Source: Eucalyptus grandis (Eukaryota > Streptophyta > Magnoliopsida > Myrtales > Myrtaceae). Taken from it: a stretch of DNA of 64,000 nt. The DNA lies in contig NC_052614.1 in the NCBI RefSeq assembly GCF_016545825.1, positions 13,286,559 to 13,350,558 of the forward strand, in the 5' to 3' direction. Positions within the stretch are counted from its first letter, which is position 1; every line of letters begins with the position of its first letter. Both the position numbers and the translations under genes were made by a program. Of this stretch, positions 33,801 through 44,223 are shown one piece after another. Below the pieces are notes generated by a model. The model saw only the letters and a program-made list of their open reading frames with translations. It was not told where the DNA came from and did not search any database.

Positions 33801-36094
33801 CAGATCCAAAACAGGATTCTATATCCCAAACCAGCATTTCCAGTGGAAAGTTATTCATTTTGGCTTAAAAGTAGCACCATCCCTTTTCCAAAAGACCATG
33901 TGCCGTATTTTCCAACCAATCTTGTCAAGTGTAACCGTATACATTGACGACATTCTGCTCTACAGTCCTGACGAACAGACTGTCAACTCCTTGAGCAATT
34001 CGCAGAAATCGTGAAAAAGCATGGCATTATGCTTTCTTAAAGGAAAATGAATATTGCCCAAATAGAGATTGAATTTCTTGGTATGCACCTCAACAAAGGT
34101 ACATTGCAAGAATTATTGAAGTTTCCAAGATAACTTCACTACAAAACAAGTTTAGCAATTTCTTGGGATAATAAATTATCTCAATGATTTTGTCCCAAAC
34201 ATTGCAAAGCTTTCCTTTGCAATCCATGCTGAAGAAGAATCCCCTACCTTAGGGAAAAACTCACTAGTGGAGATTATGCAAATCTCCCACCATTGCAAAT
34301 ACCATCAACAGGAAAAAGAATTCTTCAAACTGACACTAGTGATGAATAATTGCAGCCATCCTGTTCGAAGAAATTGATGGTAAGAGACACATTTGCGCTC
34401 ATAAAAGTGGAAAGTTTTCTCCAGCTGAAATGTATTACCATTCCACTTTCAAAGAAATCTTAGCAGTAAAAAATGGAATCAAAAAGTTTGAGTTTCATCT
34501 TATCAGCCATCACTTCCTAGTAGAATTAGACATGGCATCTTTCCCTCAGATGACCAAGTTTAAACAGAAATAGATTCCAAATTCCCAACTGCTTCGATGG
34601 GCTGAATGGTTTTCAAAATACTCTTTTGAAACCAAACATATTCATGGAAAGAAGAATGTGCTTGCTAACTTCCTCTCAAGGCCAAAAGTATCAGCTGAAA
34701 TCAACATGTACATCAAGAGGCATGCTTTTTATATGCTCAATCATGGCGTGAAATATAAGATTGAGAGGATCAAAGATTTGCCAAGTTGGAAATATCCCCA
34801 GGAGATTATTCAACAAATCCAGAATGATAGTCTTGCTGAAAACCTGGAGAGCCTTATGTGGCAATGCTACGTAGATCTGTTCAGATTTAATGGAGGTTCG
34901 ATTCTTTATCATTTTGGGTTAAATTCGATTTATCCATTTATTCATCCTTTTATCTAAAAGGAAGATGATTTCCCGAATCAACTCACGACATTATTATGGT
35001 ACTTAACCAATAAGTACTTAATAGTTATTGAAATTTCAATCAGAAGATTCATTGCCAACCTCACCAAGATATTTTTACTCGGAAGAAATGTTGAGAAAGA
35101 AAGTGATAAGAATCTCTTAGACTTTCTTAATTGGTTCTACCATCCTACTCACTGGAAACATCTCTTGGAAAAAGAGCTGAGAACCATAACCCCAAATCCT
35201 GAAGTTCATACCATCTTGTTCTTTCAACGACCATGGCATTTTTTTTACAAATAATGGCCACATCATTGATGCCCCACAGGAAATAGGAACCACATCCTAT
35301 AAACCTCACTTGGATAGCCGAAAAGCTCGAATTTATAAATCTTATCCCAGATCTAGTAGATCTTGTGAACACCAGTATCGAGGACTCCAAAAAATCTTGT
35401 GCTAAGAAAACAAGACCATTCCCGAAGATATATGGAATAATGTACCCACTACGTGGGATCATTATGACCGAACACCAGAAGCTATGGAAGCACTCAGGCA
35501 ATACAAACAAGTTACATCATCTCAAGATCATGAAATGACAGGAGCTGATGACATTATTCAATCCACCCAGGACCCCTATGCACGCTTTAGAGGTCCTCTG
35601 TCCTAGGATCCCTACGAACATGGACCTTCGTCCTTATCTCAAAGCATGGACACATCATTTTATGCACAGCCATCCAATTGGCCTCAGCCTAGCATTCCTA
35701 CCGACACTGAAGAAAATGACAACACAAACTGAGCAGAAGAAGAAGCATCCCACTGGGCTTACAAAGCCTCTGCATCCACATCCTGTCAGCTCAACCAAAT
35801 CCTATCACCAGAATACCTTGAAGCTCTTGAACAAAAGTATGAGGAACACTGCTGAGCAACATTACACAACTCGGACAACTCCGACTATGACTACAATGCT
35901 AGTGACGGACAAGACCGATGAGTCCGTACAATTTCACTGTAGCAAATCACTGTTCACTTTACTGTAGCACTAGGCTATGGAAGGTACTGTTCATAGTATG
36001 CGAATAATTCCCTCCTAGAAGTTTCCGATGCCTCTGTTTGTATCCGAACCCATGAGCTTGGTCCTTGTGTGTGTCTTTGTGACTTCTTATCGTC

Positions 36095-36102
36095 TATAAA
36101 AG
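36095..36102 (+). promoter_or_regulatory. TATA box of the pararetroviral promoter
   Basis: TATAAAAG, followed by a leader-like run up to the inverted-repeat arm. Upstream, near 35930-35990, CTGTAGCA and ACTGTTCA words repeat. This is the usual place of the caulimovirid pregenomic promoter, after the polymerase region. Confidence 0.6.
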
Positions 36103-36248
36103 ACGAGGAGGGTGTAATATGTTGGGAGGAGTCCCTTAAAGTAAAGTGTGTGCTTTGTGAAAAACCTCTCCATGACTTTCTAAATTTCTCTTCTTCTCCA
36201 GCCTGGTAGGATCCTCCAAGAAATGCAGCTTTGGTAGATTAGAAACGT

Positions 36249-36383
36249 TGCCATCCTGGAATCTTTGAGTGTCTTTAGGCTTTGAACTAAATTGCTGAGT
36301 GGTTTTCTGCTAAAAGGTTGTCCCTAAAGGGCTTGAACGGGAGTTGTTCGCCTACTGTGGGATGCATACATGCAGGAAATTTA
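36249..36383. repeat. Right arm of a 134-bp inverted repeat (left arm 32473-32606)
   Basis: Shared words are CATCCTGGAATCTTTGAGTG, GGGCTTGAACGGGAGTTGTT and ATGCAGGAAATTT-like sequence. The arms differ at roughly one base in six. They face each other across about 3.6 kb of pararetroviral coding sequence. Confidence 0.85.
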
Positions 36384-36581
36384 ACTGTGCATATATAAAT
36401 CCCCAGACAATAAAATAATGAGAAAGGAAAGCAGGGCCATAAAATTTCAAACCACACAACCACACTCTTATATATATATATATATATATAACACAACTGG
36501 TCATATATTATACAAGTTGGTCCAAGTATATAAACACACATAACATCAAGTTCTCAAACAGAGAGGGGTCTACAACTCCGA

Positions 36582-37016
36582 CTACTCGTCATCGCTAAAT
36601 TCTTCCTGCTCCACCTCCTCATCCTCTTTGATCTCCCCTTCTTCCTCGCTCCAATTGGCAACTTCGGGTGAGTACACTAGAAAATCATAATCACCTTTAA
36701 GATTGGGATCATTGGCATCCATTACTAATCCACCCTTAAGATCCGTTGTGCCATTCCCAAGTGCAGCCTTTAAAACATACCGAAATACATCAGCCTCCGG
36801 CACAGGACCCTCCCTTCGCCTATCATGATAGTGACAATACCATGACTGGTACCTATGAGGTACCTTCTCGGGTTCACCCACGTCAACCCAAACAGTGGAT
36901 TTTATCATCACATACTCCAATCCTTCAGGGTAAGGGTGTATCGGAATATGATAGCCTACTTCGGTGACCTCCTTTGGTATACCAAAATGCACAAGAGAAG
37001 GGGGAGGTGCTGTCAT
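36582..37016 (-). CDS. Unrecognised 144-residue protein carried by the insertion
   Basis: I do not recognise this protein. It starts MTAPPPSLVHFGIPKEV, is uninterrupted for 144 residues, has a Tyr/Trp/His-rich middle (QSWYCHYHDRR) and ends in a strongly acidic tail (EEEGEIKEDEEVEQEEFSDDE-like, about residues 120-144). There is no membrane segment or zinc motif. It lies on the strand that would be sense for the LTR-type element, upstream of an A/T-rich 3' region. It may be an accessory frame of that element or a captured host fragment. An open frame with balanced composition in otherwise decayed DNA suggests real coding history. Confidence 0.45.
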   Translation of the reverse strand: MTAPPPSLVHFGIPKEVTEVGYHIPIHPYPEGLEYVMIKSTVWVDVGEPEKVPHRYQSWYCHYHDRRREGPVPEADVFRYVLKAALGNGTTDLKGGLVMDANDPNLKGDYDFLVYSPEVANWSEEEGEIKEDEEVEQEEFSDDE

Positions 37017-37329
37017 CTAGGGACCTGAAATGTTGTCCCACAATGGAGTGAGACTACGTTTCAATAAGTCCTACCCTCCTAAGACCCAATTAGGAAGCTA
37101 ATATGCCTTAAGGGCTACTTAAGCACAACACGAGTCAGAAGATTTACCTTGACCTCAGTTCCATCTTGCAAGTCAGTATATATTGAATATACACAAACCA
37201 CATCAATTCACCCAATCAGATCGAACCATCGATCAATCAACTAAATCGATTACATGTCATTGCGACCTTCCCCTAGTCGATACATTCAATACTATTTATA
37301 AGTTCACCCATGATATGACTGTTTATTCT

Positions 37330-37590
37330 AGGCTGATAAATAGATAATATAGCTCTCGCTAAGTTGATAAATAGTATACTGCTCTCGCTAAGCTGACATA
37401 TCCAACCCTTAAGTTAATATAGCACACTAATAATACTCTCTCTAAGCTGATCATATTGCTCTCACTAAGTTGATTAGATATATTGCTCTCACCAAACTGA
37501 TATATCAGAGCCCGTAGGTTGATATAACATATTGATAAATTGCTCATAATCTAAGCTAACGTATCGCCCGTAGGCTGATATAATATACTA
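37330..37590. repeat. Degenerate short tandem repeat inside the insertion
   Basis: Variants of GCTCTCRCTAAGCTGATATAT recur about eight to ten times with units near 25-35 bp. Confidence 0.75.
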
Positions 37591-40500
37591 TCCAGACCAT
37601 TTAATCAATTCTTCATTTTTATCATACCCGATAAAAATAATTGTATGTAGGTACACGGTTGGCCATAGCCAAAATATCATAATTTCACTTTTTGAACATC
37701 TCACTAATTTCAACAGCTCATAATATATTTTTCGCGCTATAAACCGACGCCCGGTAATTTTCCAATTAATTACCAAATTTAATTAATTTAGGAATAAAAT
37801 CTTAAAATCACAATTAAATCAATTCAACACAATTTAGAGCTCAGATAAATAAATAGATTACACCATGATAACCAGCATAAAATTCCAGTCATTGGCTATC
37901 CTAGCCTAATTTCCAAAAAATAAATAATTAAATAAATGAATACGAAAAATATTAAATAAATGTAATAAATCCAACTTAGGCCCGTAAAGCCTAATTAGAC
38001 GCCAAAACGGACCCGAAAAAATTCCAAGATTCGTTAAATAAATAATAGCACGAGTCTACTTGCTAATGGCACTATCTAACCACCTAACATGCATCAGCAA
38101 GGCACTAAATTAATTGCTCTACTCTAATCTATCCACCTAATCACACTTAATTAAATCTAAACAACCCCTAAGCATCATTAGCCTACTAAGCGGAGTTTAG
38201 TGAGTAAAACTCACTTGTTTAACAAGTAGTTCGGTGCAAAAGGACAGGAACGTCGCGAAGCTCGACTTTCCTCAAGGTGGGCCTAGCAATCGAGGCTCAG
38301 GACCACCTCAAAATGGGCCCGCAACAGTGCTAGATACCCTCTTTGTTTGCTGCTATGCTTGGCTGAAACAAAGACCAACAAAGCCGGTTAAGAGCGAGAA
38401 TGGACCGAGGAAGGTAGCAAGGGCTAAACTGGGCCTTGGTGAGCACTCACGGTAGTCAGACAGGGCTCACAGCGGCCTGAGCTGATTGAAAAAGCTCCTG
38501 GGATGCATGGACAGAGGCGGACGACGGGCTAGGACGCGCAAACGGCAGCACGGACAAGCGAACGCGCGACGGCGAGCTAGCTGCTCTAGCGAGCGTGCGG
38601 TGGCACAGCTGCTTCTAGTGGCTTGCGAGGTCGACGACAACTTCTCTCCTGCTAGTTGAGGGCATCGAGTAGCACAAAACAGAGGGAAGAGGGGTGGTGG
38701 ACGCAGCCTTCGAGAGGAAGAGAGAGATAGAGGGGGCTACAAGCCTTGATCTTCCGCATGCTTATCTCATTGACCTATCCACAGCCAAGCATGGCTTCCT
38801 TGGCTCTCAATAAGCCACCAATGCTCCCCCTTGCAACCTTGAAATAGTCCAAAACCATAGGTAATGGGGAGCATACGAATTTCTAAGATTTCTCCTTGAA
38901 TTGGGCTTAGTTTCTTGCTCAATTCAATCTCATTTGGCCTCAACAAATCCCATTGTCGAGTTCTCAATCAAATCGATATTTTTCTTTACCAATACAATCC
39001 ACTTGATTCTCAAATTTGCGATAAAAAAACGATCCCTGCCTTTTTCTGAACAAAAACGACCATAGGATGACTTTTTCCCAAAAAGTCTCGGATTGCAGAA
39101 AAATCTTCTGAGACTGAGTCGACACTCCTAGAATTTATTATGACATGACAGAATTTTTAATTTCTGAAATCGGATTCAAATTCGCGGTTAATTTTACTCA
39201 AGCGCGTTTTTAGCGTAACTTAAGCTACCAGGTAGTTTTCAGAAATATTTAGTGTAATTGACCCGTGGTCAATTTTTCTCGAGCCACAATGAACCCACTT
39301 GACACATTGGTAATTCTCGGTTGTCGTGAAAATCTCGAGAATTCAAATACGAACACGGGGTACTAAAACGATAGAAAAATTAATCTAGTGCCAGCTGACA
39401 AGAATTTTCCAATTTAGTGGTGTCATCCACAATTAGCCACATATCTCTGTTGAATCGACCTATCTCTGATCTCAAATCGATTTTTAATTGTTTCGTAATG
39501 GCCTCTAAAGATGAGCACGTCGAGAAACTAACTCCTGATCGAATTCTCAGGTCTATCGCATTAAAATTCTTTAATGGCTTCCTTGAATAGTCTAGTTATC
39601 TCGAGAGTGATCAGCTCTGAGAACAGCCTTATAGGCGCGTCGATGAAATGCCCAATTTATTCAATAGAAAACAAAATTGAAAATCTAGGATGTCACAACT
39701 CCTATCTACCTCTCAGAGATGGCCCCGCCGAAATGGCGTGGCACCTTCAACACTGGCTTCCAATTCTTCATAGGCATCGGGGTGGTCTCCTCCAACTGCA
39801 TAAACTACGGCACCGCCAAGATCAACTGGGGGTGGCGCCTCACCCTCGGCCTCGTCGCGGCCCTAGCCACCATCATGACCCTCGGCGCCCTCCTCATCTC
39901 CGACACTGCTGCAAGCTTCATCGAGCGTGGCAAGCTCACTCAAGCAAAGCAAGCACTTGTCAAGGTGCGGGGCCACGACACCAACATCGAGCCCGAGCTT
40001 GCTGAGCTCATCAGGTCTAGTGAGATAGCAAGGGCCACCAAGGAAAAGCCCATCGTAACGATCTTTGAGAGGCAGTATTGGCCGCACCTTGTGATGTCGA
40101 TAGCGATCCCATTCTTTCAGCAACTTACAGGGATCAACATCATTGCATTCTACTGCCTGTTTTGTTTCAGTCCGTGGGATTTGGGAGCGACTCTGCTCTG
40201 ATAGCGGCTATAATACTGGGATCGGTTAACTTGGGATCGATTCTGGTGTCTACGTTTGTCGTGGATTGTTCCTCTGTCAGGTATGTAGTTCGCCCCTAGC
40301 TTTATTAGCAATGCATGAAGGCGTGATGCAACCGATGCAGAGAATAAAGAGGTGAAGTATTTTAAGGAGTAATGCTCAACATACAAGACTACATTGAGAC
40401 GTCGTGCGATCACTATACTCAATCATCTCGCCATCTCGACGTCAGTCTTTGTTATCATAAATCCACGTATGCCCTTAAACCTGGTTCGCTTATTGTTTAG

Positions 40501-41109
40501 ATTGGTGTGGCATGTGTCTTGGCTGTGACGATGGGCATTTCTGGCACGGAGCGCCTCAGCAAGGGCCACGCCATACTAGTGCTGGTGCTGATGTGCATCT
40601 ACGCAGGCGGGTTCGGTTGGTCGTGGGGTCCCCTAAGCTTCTGTCTCGTGTTTTAAAAATTAACACAATCTAATCAAACAAGTGAGACTTGCGTGCGGAT
40701 TAGACATATGACACATGTTCAACCTAAAACACTATCAAATGCAAAAGTAACTTCATGTTTCGGCCAACTTACCCGAGCTTCTGTCTCGTGTTTTACACGA
40801 TCCATGATTTTATTTTATTTTTTTCTTCTCATCCATATATTCTTATATTTTTGTTTTGTCTTTTTACAGAATTAAGAAAAGTCGAATCTCTCGCGCTTGA
40901 AACTAAATGTCACCACCTCACCTTTTCTTGCTGCTGGGCCATGTACGGAGTGGTACCCGATCCATGAAATTAAGGGAGCAATTTATGAATCCGGGTTTAC
41001 AGGCATTCTATCGTTGAAAAAAGGAAAAGAAAATCGGGTGAGTGAGATCTCATCCTTGGCGACGTAACCCATTAAAGGTTCAACGTGACGCCTCTCTCTC
41101 GTAAGTCAT

Positions 41110-41116
41110 TATAAAA
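41110..41116 (+). promoter_or_regulatory. TATA box of STP-E
   Basis: TATAAAA in the conserved block (GTAAGTCATTATAAAAT, then CACGACGCAAC), 102 bp before the ATG. Confidence 0.75.
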
Positions 41117-41211
41117 TAAGGGTCTGGTGACACGACGCAACGAGCCTTTGCGACTCTCATCAACATTCACCCAAAATTCCTGCTCTGCGAGTGAGAGAAA
41201 GAGAGAGAGAG

Positions 41212-44200
41212 ATGGCGGTCGGAGGGTTGGCGGTCGACGGAGGCAAGATTGATGGCCTCGGTGGCAGGATAACGCTATCGGTGGTGATCGCCTGCGTCGT
41301 GGCTGCGACGAGCGGGCTCATCTTCGGGTACGACCTCGGAATTTCAGGTGCGTCTTCTGCCTCTCCTATCTCTCTATCTTCTCTGTGCGGATTCTTCTGT
41401 GAAAATGGCATGATGCTCCGACGTCCTCCGTCGACGCGTGAATTGTCGCGTCTCCTTCGAGCAATGAACGCATGAAAACATCAAAATCCATATCCAATGC
41501 GTCGTCATCATCGAAGCTGCGATGTCCTCCTCCATCAACACCTTTGTAGTTTCAGCTCTAGGACGCGCTAGTGTAGATAATTTTTAATCGGGCAAACAAT
41601 GAGGAAATCATTAAAAGGTTCTAAACATATTATATTTTTACAATTCAATCATAAACTATTTTATGTTTGTCAATCGAGTCCATTCAGTCAATTTTGGCTA
41701 GAAATCGCTGATATAGAAGTCAACCGTCTTATGTGACACGGCTAACGCTAGTGTAGATAATTTTAATAATATTTTAAATATAAATTTAGTGTCTTTATTC
41801 TTTTATTTTCTTTTCTTTTCTTTTTTTCCCTTTTTCGGTAGAATTACAAAAAAAAAAATCCTAAACTTATAATAATTGTGCCGATTCAATCCTAAACCCC
41901 CCTTTTTTTTGTCAATTTAGTTACAAACTTTTTGTAATTGTGCTAATTCAATTCTTCTAAATCTAATTGCCATCCAATTACCATATCTAACTATATTCTC
42001 GTGCACAGTATAAACTCTTCAATTTATTCGAGGTAATGCCAACAAGTCAATCAATTTACGTGTTGAACGCACAAGTAAATTTATTGATGTAATGCAAGAA
42101 GTGCAGTGTGTCAGCATTTCTCTAACTGATTCTTTTGATAAGATTCATTGCAATCATTAAGGGAATGAAGATCTAGAAACAAGCGGTGTACAATTTAGTG
42201 CACTAACAGATACATGGTGCAAATTTGCAATTAATCTGTCTAGGGGGTGTCACTACAATGGTTCCATTCTTGAAGAAATTCTTCCCCTCGGTACTAAGGA
42301 AGGCAGCCGAGGCGAAGACGGATTTATACTGCATTTATGACAGCCAAGTCCTAACGGCATTCACATCCTCGCTCTATCTCGCTGGGTTGCCCTCGTCCCT
42401 CTTGGCAAGCCGCCTCGCCGTAGCATTCGGTCGGAGAAACATGATGCTTCTCGGCGGCTGCACCTTCCTTGCCGGGGCAGCCATCAATGGCGGAGCTGCC
42501 AACATAGCCATGCTCATCCTCGGGCGGATCTTGCTCGGATTGGGTATCGGCTTCACTAATCAGGTACTAGATTTCACTTGCTGTTTTATTATGTTCTAAT
42601 GAAAGGAAGTCCTTTTTCAAGACCATATATCAAGGTTGTTGACTTCTACTCCTGATTCATGGCTATAGATTTAGCCATTCTGAAATTGCTGGTATGTTCG
42701 GGCTCTAAAATTATCAATTCAAGTATAAAAACACAATTTAGATCGAATGCCCAAAACAGAATTCAAGACATATTCGATAATAAACGCATCGTGGTACTAT
42801 TATGATCAAGTTCATTTTATATTGGTTTGGTAGAGACTTAATAAGTTAGAAAAATGTACACTACTATTCTCAAGGATAATATCTATAAGTTAGTTTTTCG
42901 TTCAACGATAAATAGTACATAACAAATTGAATCTTGATCATTGAAAATGATGAGTTTAATCAGATTTATGCTTCAAATTCAATTTATCTATATATTAGAT
43001 TCATGTCTTCGCATTATAAATGATGAGAATTGTATCTCAGGCAGCTCCATTGTACCTCTCCGAGATGGCCCCACCAAAATGGCGCGGCGCCTTCAACACC
43101 GGCTTCCATTTCTTCCTAGGCACTGGGGTGCTCTGTGCCAGCTGCATAAACTTCGGCACTGCCAAGATTAGCTGGGGTTGGCGCCTCTCCCTTGCCTTGG
43201 CTGCGGCCCCGGCCGCCATCATGACCCTCGGCACCCTCCTCATCTCCGACACTCCTGCGAGCCTTGTGGAGCGCGGCAAGCTTGCTCAGGCGAAGCAAGC
43301 GCTCCTCAAGGTGCGTGGCCACGACACTGACATCGAGCCCGAGCTCTCAGAGCTCATCAAGTCCAGCGAGGTAGCCAAGGTCGCCAAGGAGGAGCCATTC
43401 GTAATGATCTTCGAGAGGCAATACAGGCCTCACCTCGTGATGTCGATAGCGATCCCGCTCTTTCAGCAACTTACAGGGATCAACATCATGACCTTCTACG
43501 CGCCTGTTTTGTTTCAGTCCGTGGGATTCGGGAGTGACTCCGCTCTGGCAGCGACTATACTACTTGGAGTGGTGAACTTGGGATCGATTCTGGTGTCCAT
43601 GTTTGTGGTGGATCGTTGTGGGAGGAGGTTTTTGCTCATCCAGGGTGGAGTGCAGATGTTCCTCTGCCAGGTACGTAACTAGCCCTTTGCTTAGGTTTAT
43701 GTTCATTGAGTAATGCTCAACCGTTCCTCCATCTCGAGGTCAATCTTGTAATCATAAATCCACATGAACCCTTAAACCGTGTTAGCTTATTATTTAGGTT
43801 GGTGCGGCATGTGTCTTGGCTGTGACGACCGGCACTTCTGGCACGGAGCGCATTGGCAAGGGTTACGCCATACTACTGCTGGTGCTGATGTGCATCTATG
43901 TGGCCGGGTTCGGTTGGTCGTGGGGTCCCCTATGCTGGCTCATCCCGAGCGAGATATTCCCCATGAAGATTCGTCCCACGGGGCAAAGCCTTAGCATCGC
44001 CGTGTTGCTCACACTTACGTTCGTGCTGTCGCAGACCTTCCTGGCCATGTTGTGCGACTTCAAGTACGGCATCTTCCTATTCTTTGCCTGTTGGAACGCC
44101 GTGATGACGATCTTCGTGGTGCTCTTCTTGCCGGAGACGAAGGGGATTCCTCTGGACTCAATGCATGTGGTGTGGGAGAGGCATTGGTACTGGCGTAGGT

Positions 44201-44223
44201 TTGTTAACAGGGAATCATACTAG
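41212..44223 (+). CDS. STP-E: intact sugar transport protein (hexose/H+ symporter)
   Basis: The most compact intact copy: exons 41212-41347, 42244-42563, 43041-43670, 43798-44223, all GT-AG, 503 residues. Intron 1 is only about 0.9 kb against 2.4-2.6 kb in B and C. Proton-site Asp41 is in FGYDLGISG (Leu instead of Ile next to it), lid Cys75 in LYC, the canonical LFQQLTGIN motif is present, and WSWGPLCW carries an extra Cys. It diverges from B and C at many sites ([34 protein letters not shown]), so it split off earlier or evolved faster. Exons 2-4 have no stops. The 3' flank resembles STP-C. It lies nearest ZYP1, facing it tail to tail. Confidence 0.92.
41580..41990. mobile_element. Mutator-like element fragment in STP-E intron 1
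   Basis: Words such as CAATTCAATCATAAAC, TCAATTTTGGCTAGAAATCGCTGA and AATCCTAAAC match the element at 26385-27007. The ends are not clear. Confidence 0.5.

Larger units (their letters stand above)
32473..36383 (+). pseudogene. Decayed endogenous pararetrovirus (Caulimoviridae), rearranged
   Basis: In order: a CCHC-like zinc knuckle (about 32655-32700, last Cys replaced by Tyr), a retropepsin with DTGA at 33014-33025, reverse transcriptase with YIDD at 33939-33950, RNase H to about 34690, then a further region to about 35500 and a promoter and leader (36095-36383). RT and RNase H are of caulimovirid type rather than Ty3. It could be a florendovirus; the genus is uncertain. Movement protein and most of the coat region are absent. 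The coding is broken: the frame shifts between 33176 and 33226, there is an in-frame stop at 33553-33555, the RT frame ends at 34014, and there is a stop near 34571. No integrase was seen. The left edge (32473-32606) is an inverted copy of the leader at 36249-36383. Confidence 0.85.
32376..39697. mobile_element. TG...CA element (LTR-type) inserted in STP-D exon 3
   Basis: Starts TGTCACGCCCGATCC and ends GGATGTCACA, with an exact 5-bp duplication ACTCC at 32371-32375 and 39698-39702, as expected for an LTR retroelement. On the minus strand the end reads TGTGACATCCTAG, a common plant LTR start. I found no second copy of either terminus, so it may be a long solo LTR or a truncated element, with a total of about 3.4 kb once the nested pararetrovirus block (about 32473-36383) is removed. 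It carries one minus-strand open frame (36582-37016), an AT microsatellite (about 36470-36490) and a short tandem repeat (37330-37590). 38200-38720 is GC-richer, with no recognised gene. Confidence 0.75.
28635..40638 (+). pseudogene. STP-D: hexose transporter pseudogene split by a 7.3 kb insertion
   Basis: Exon 1 (28635-28770) is readable, but its donor is GC instead of GT. Exon 2 (31254-31572) has a one-base loss near 31470 (GGTGGCTGC became GGTGGTTC), breaking the frame in the GGCTFLAG segment. The exon 3 acceptor CAG has become CAA, at about 32366-32367. Exon 3 is interrupted after 8 bases by the insertion 32376-39697 and resumes at 39703-40280, with another one-base loss near 40154 (FYAPV) and a deletion of roughly 40 bp near 40266 (the RRFLL segment). 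Exon 4 (40501-40638) stops at WSWGPLS, where it joins sequence resembling the STP-E promoter. Its own promoter has been replaced by a copia LTR. The order of lesions is unknown. Confidence 0.92.

Noticed and set aside
37330..37590. Possible CRISPR-like regular array
   Set aside because: The units are degenerate, have no constant spacers, and the host is a plant; this is a simple tandem repeat.
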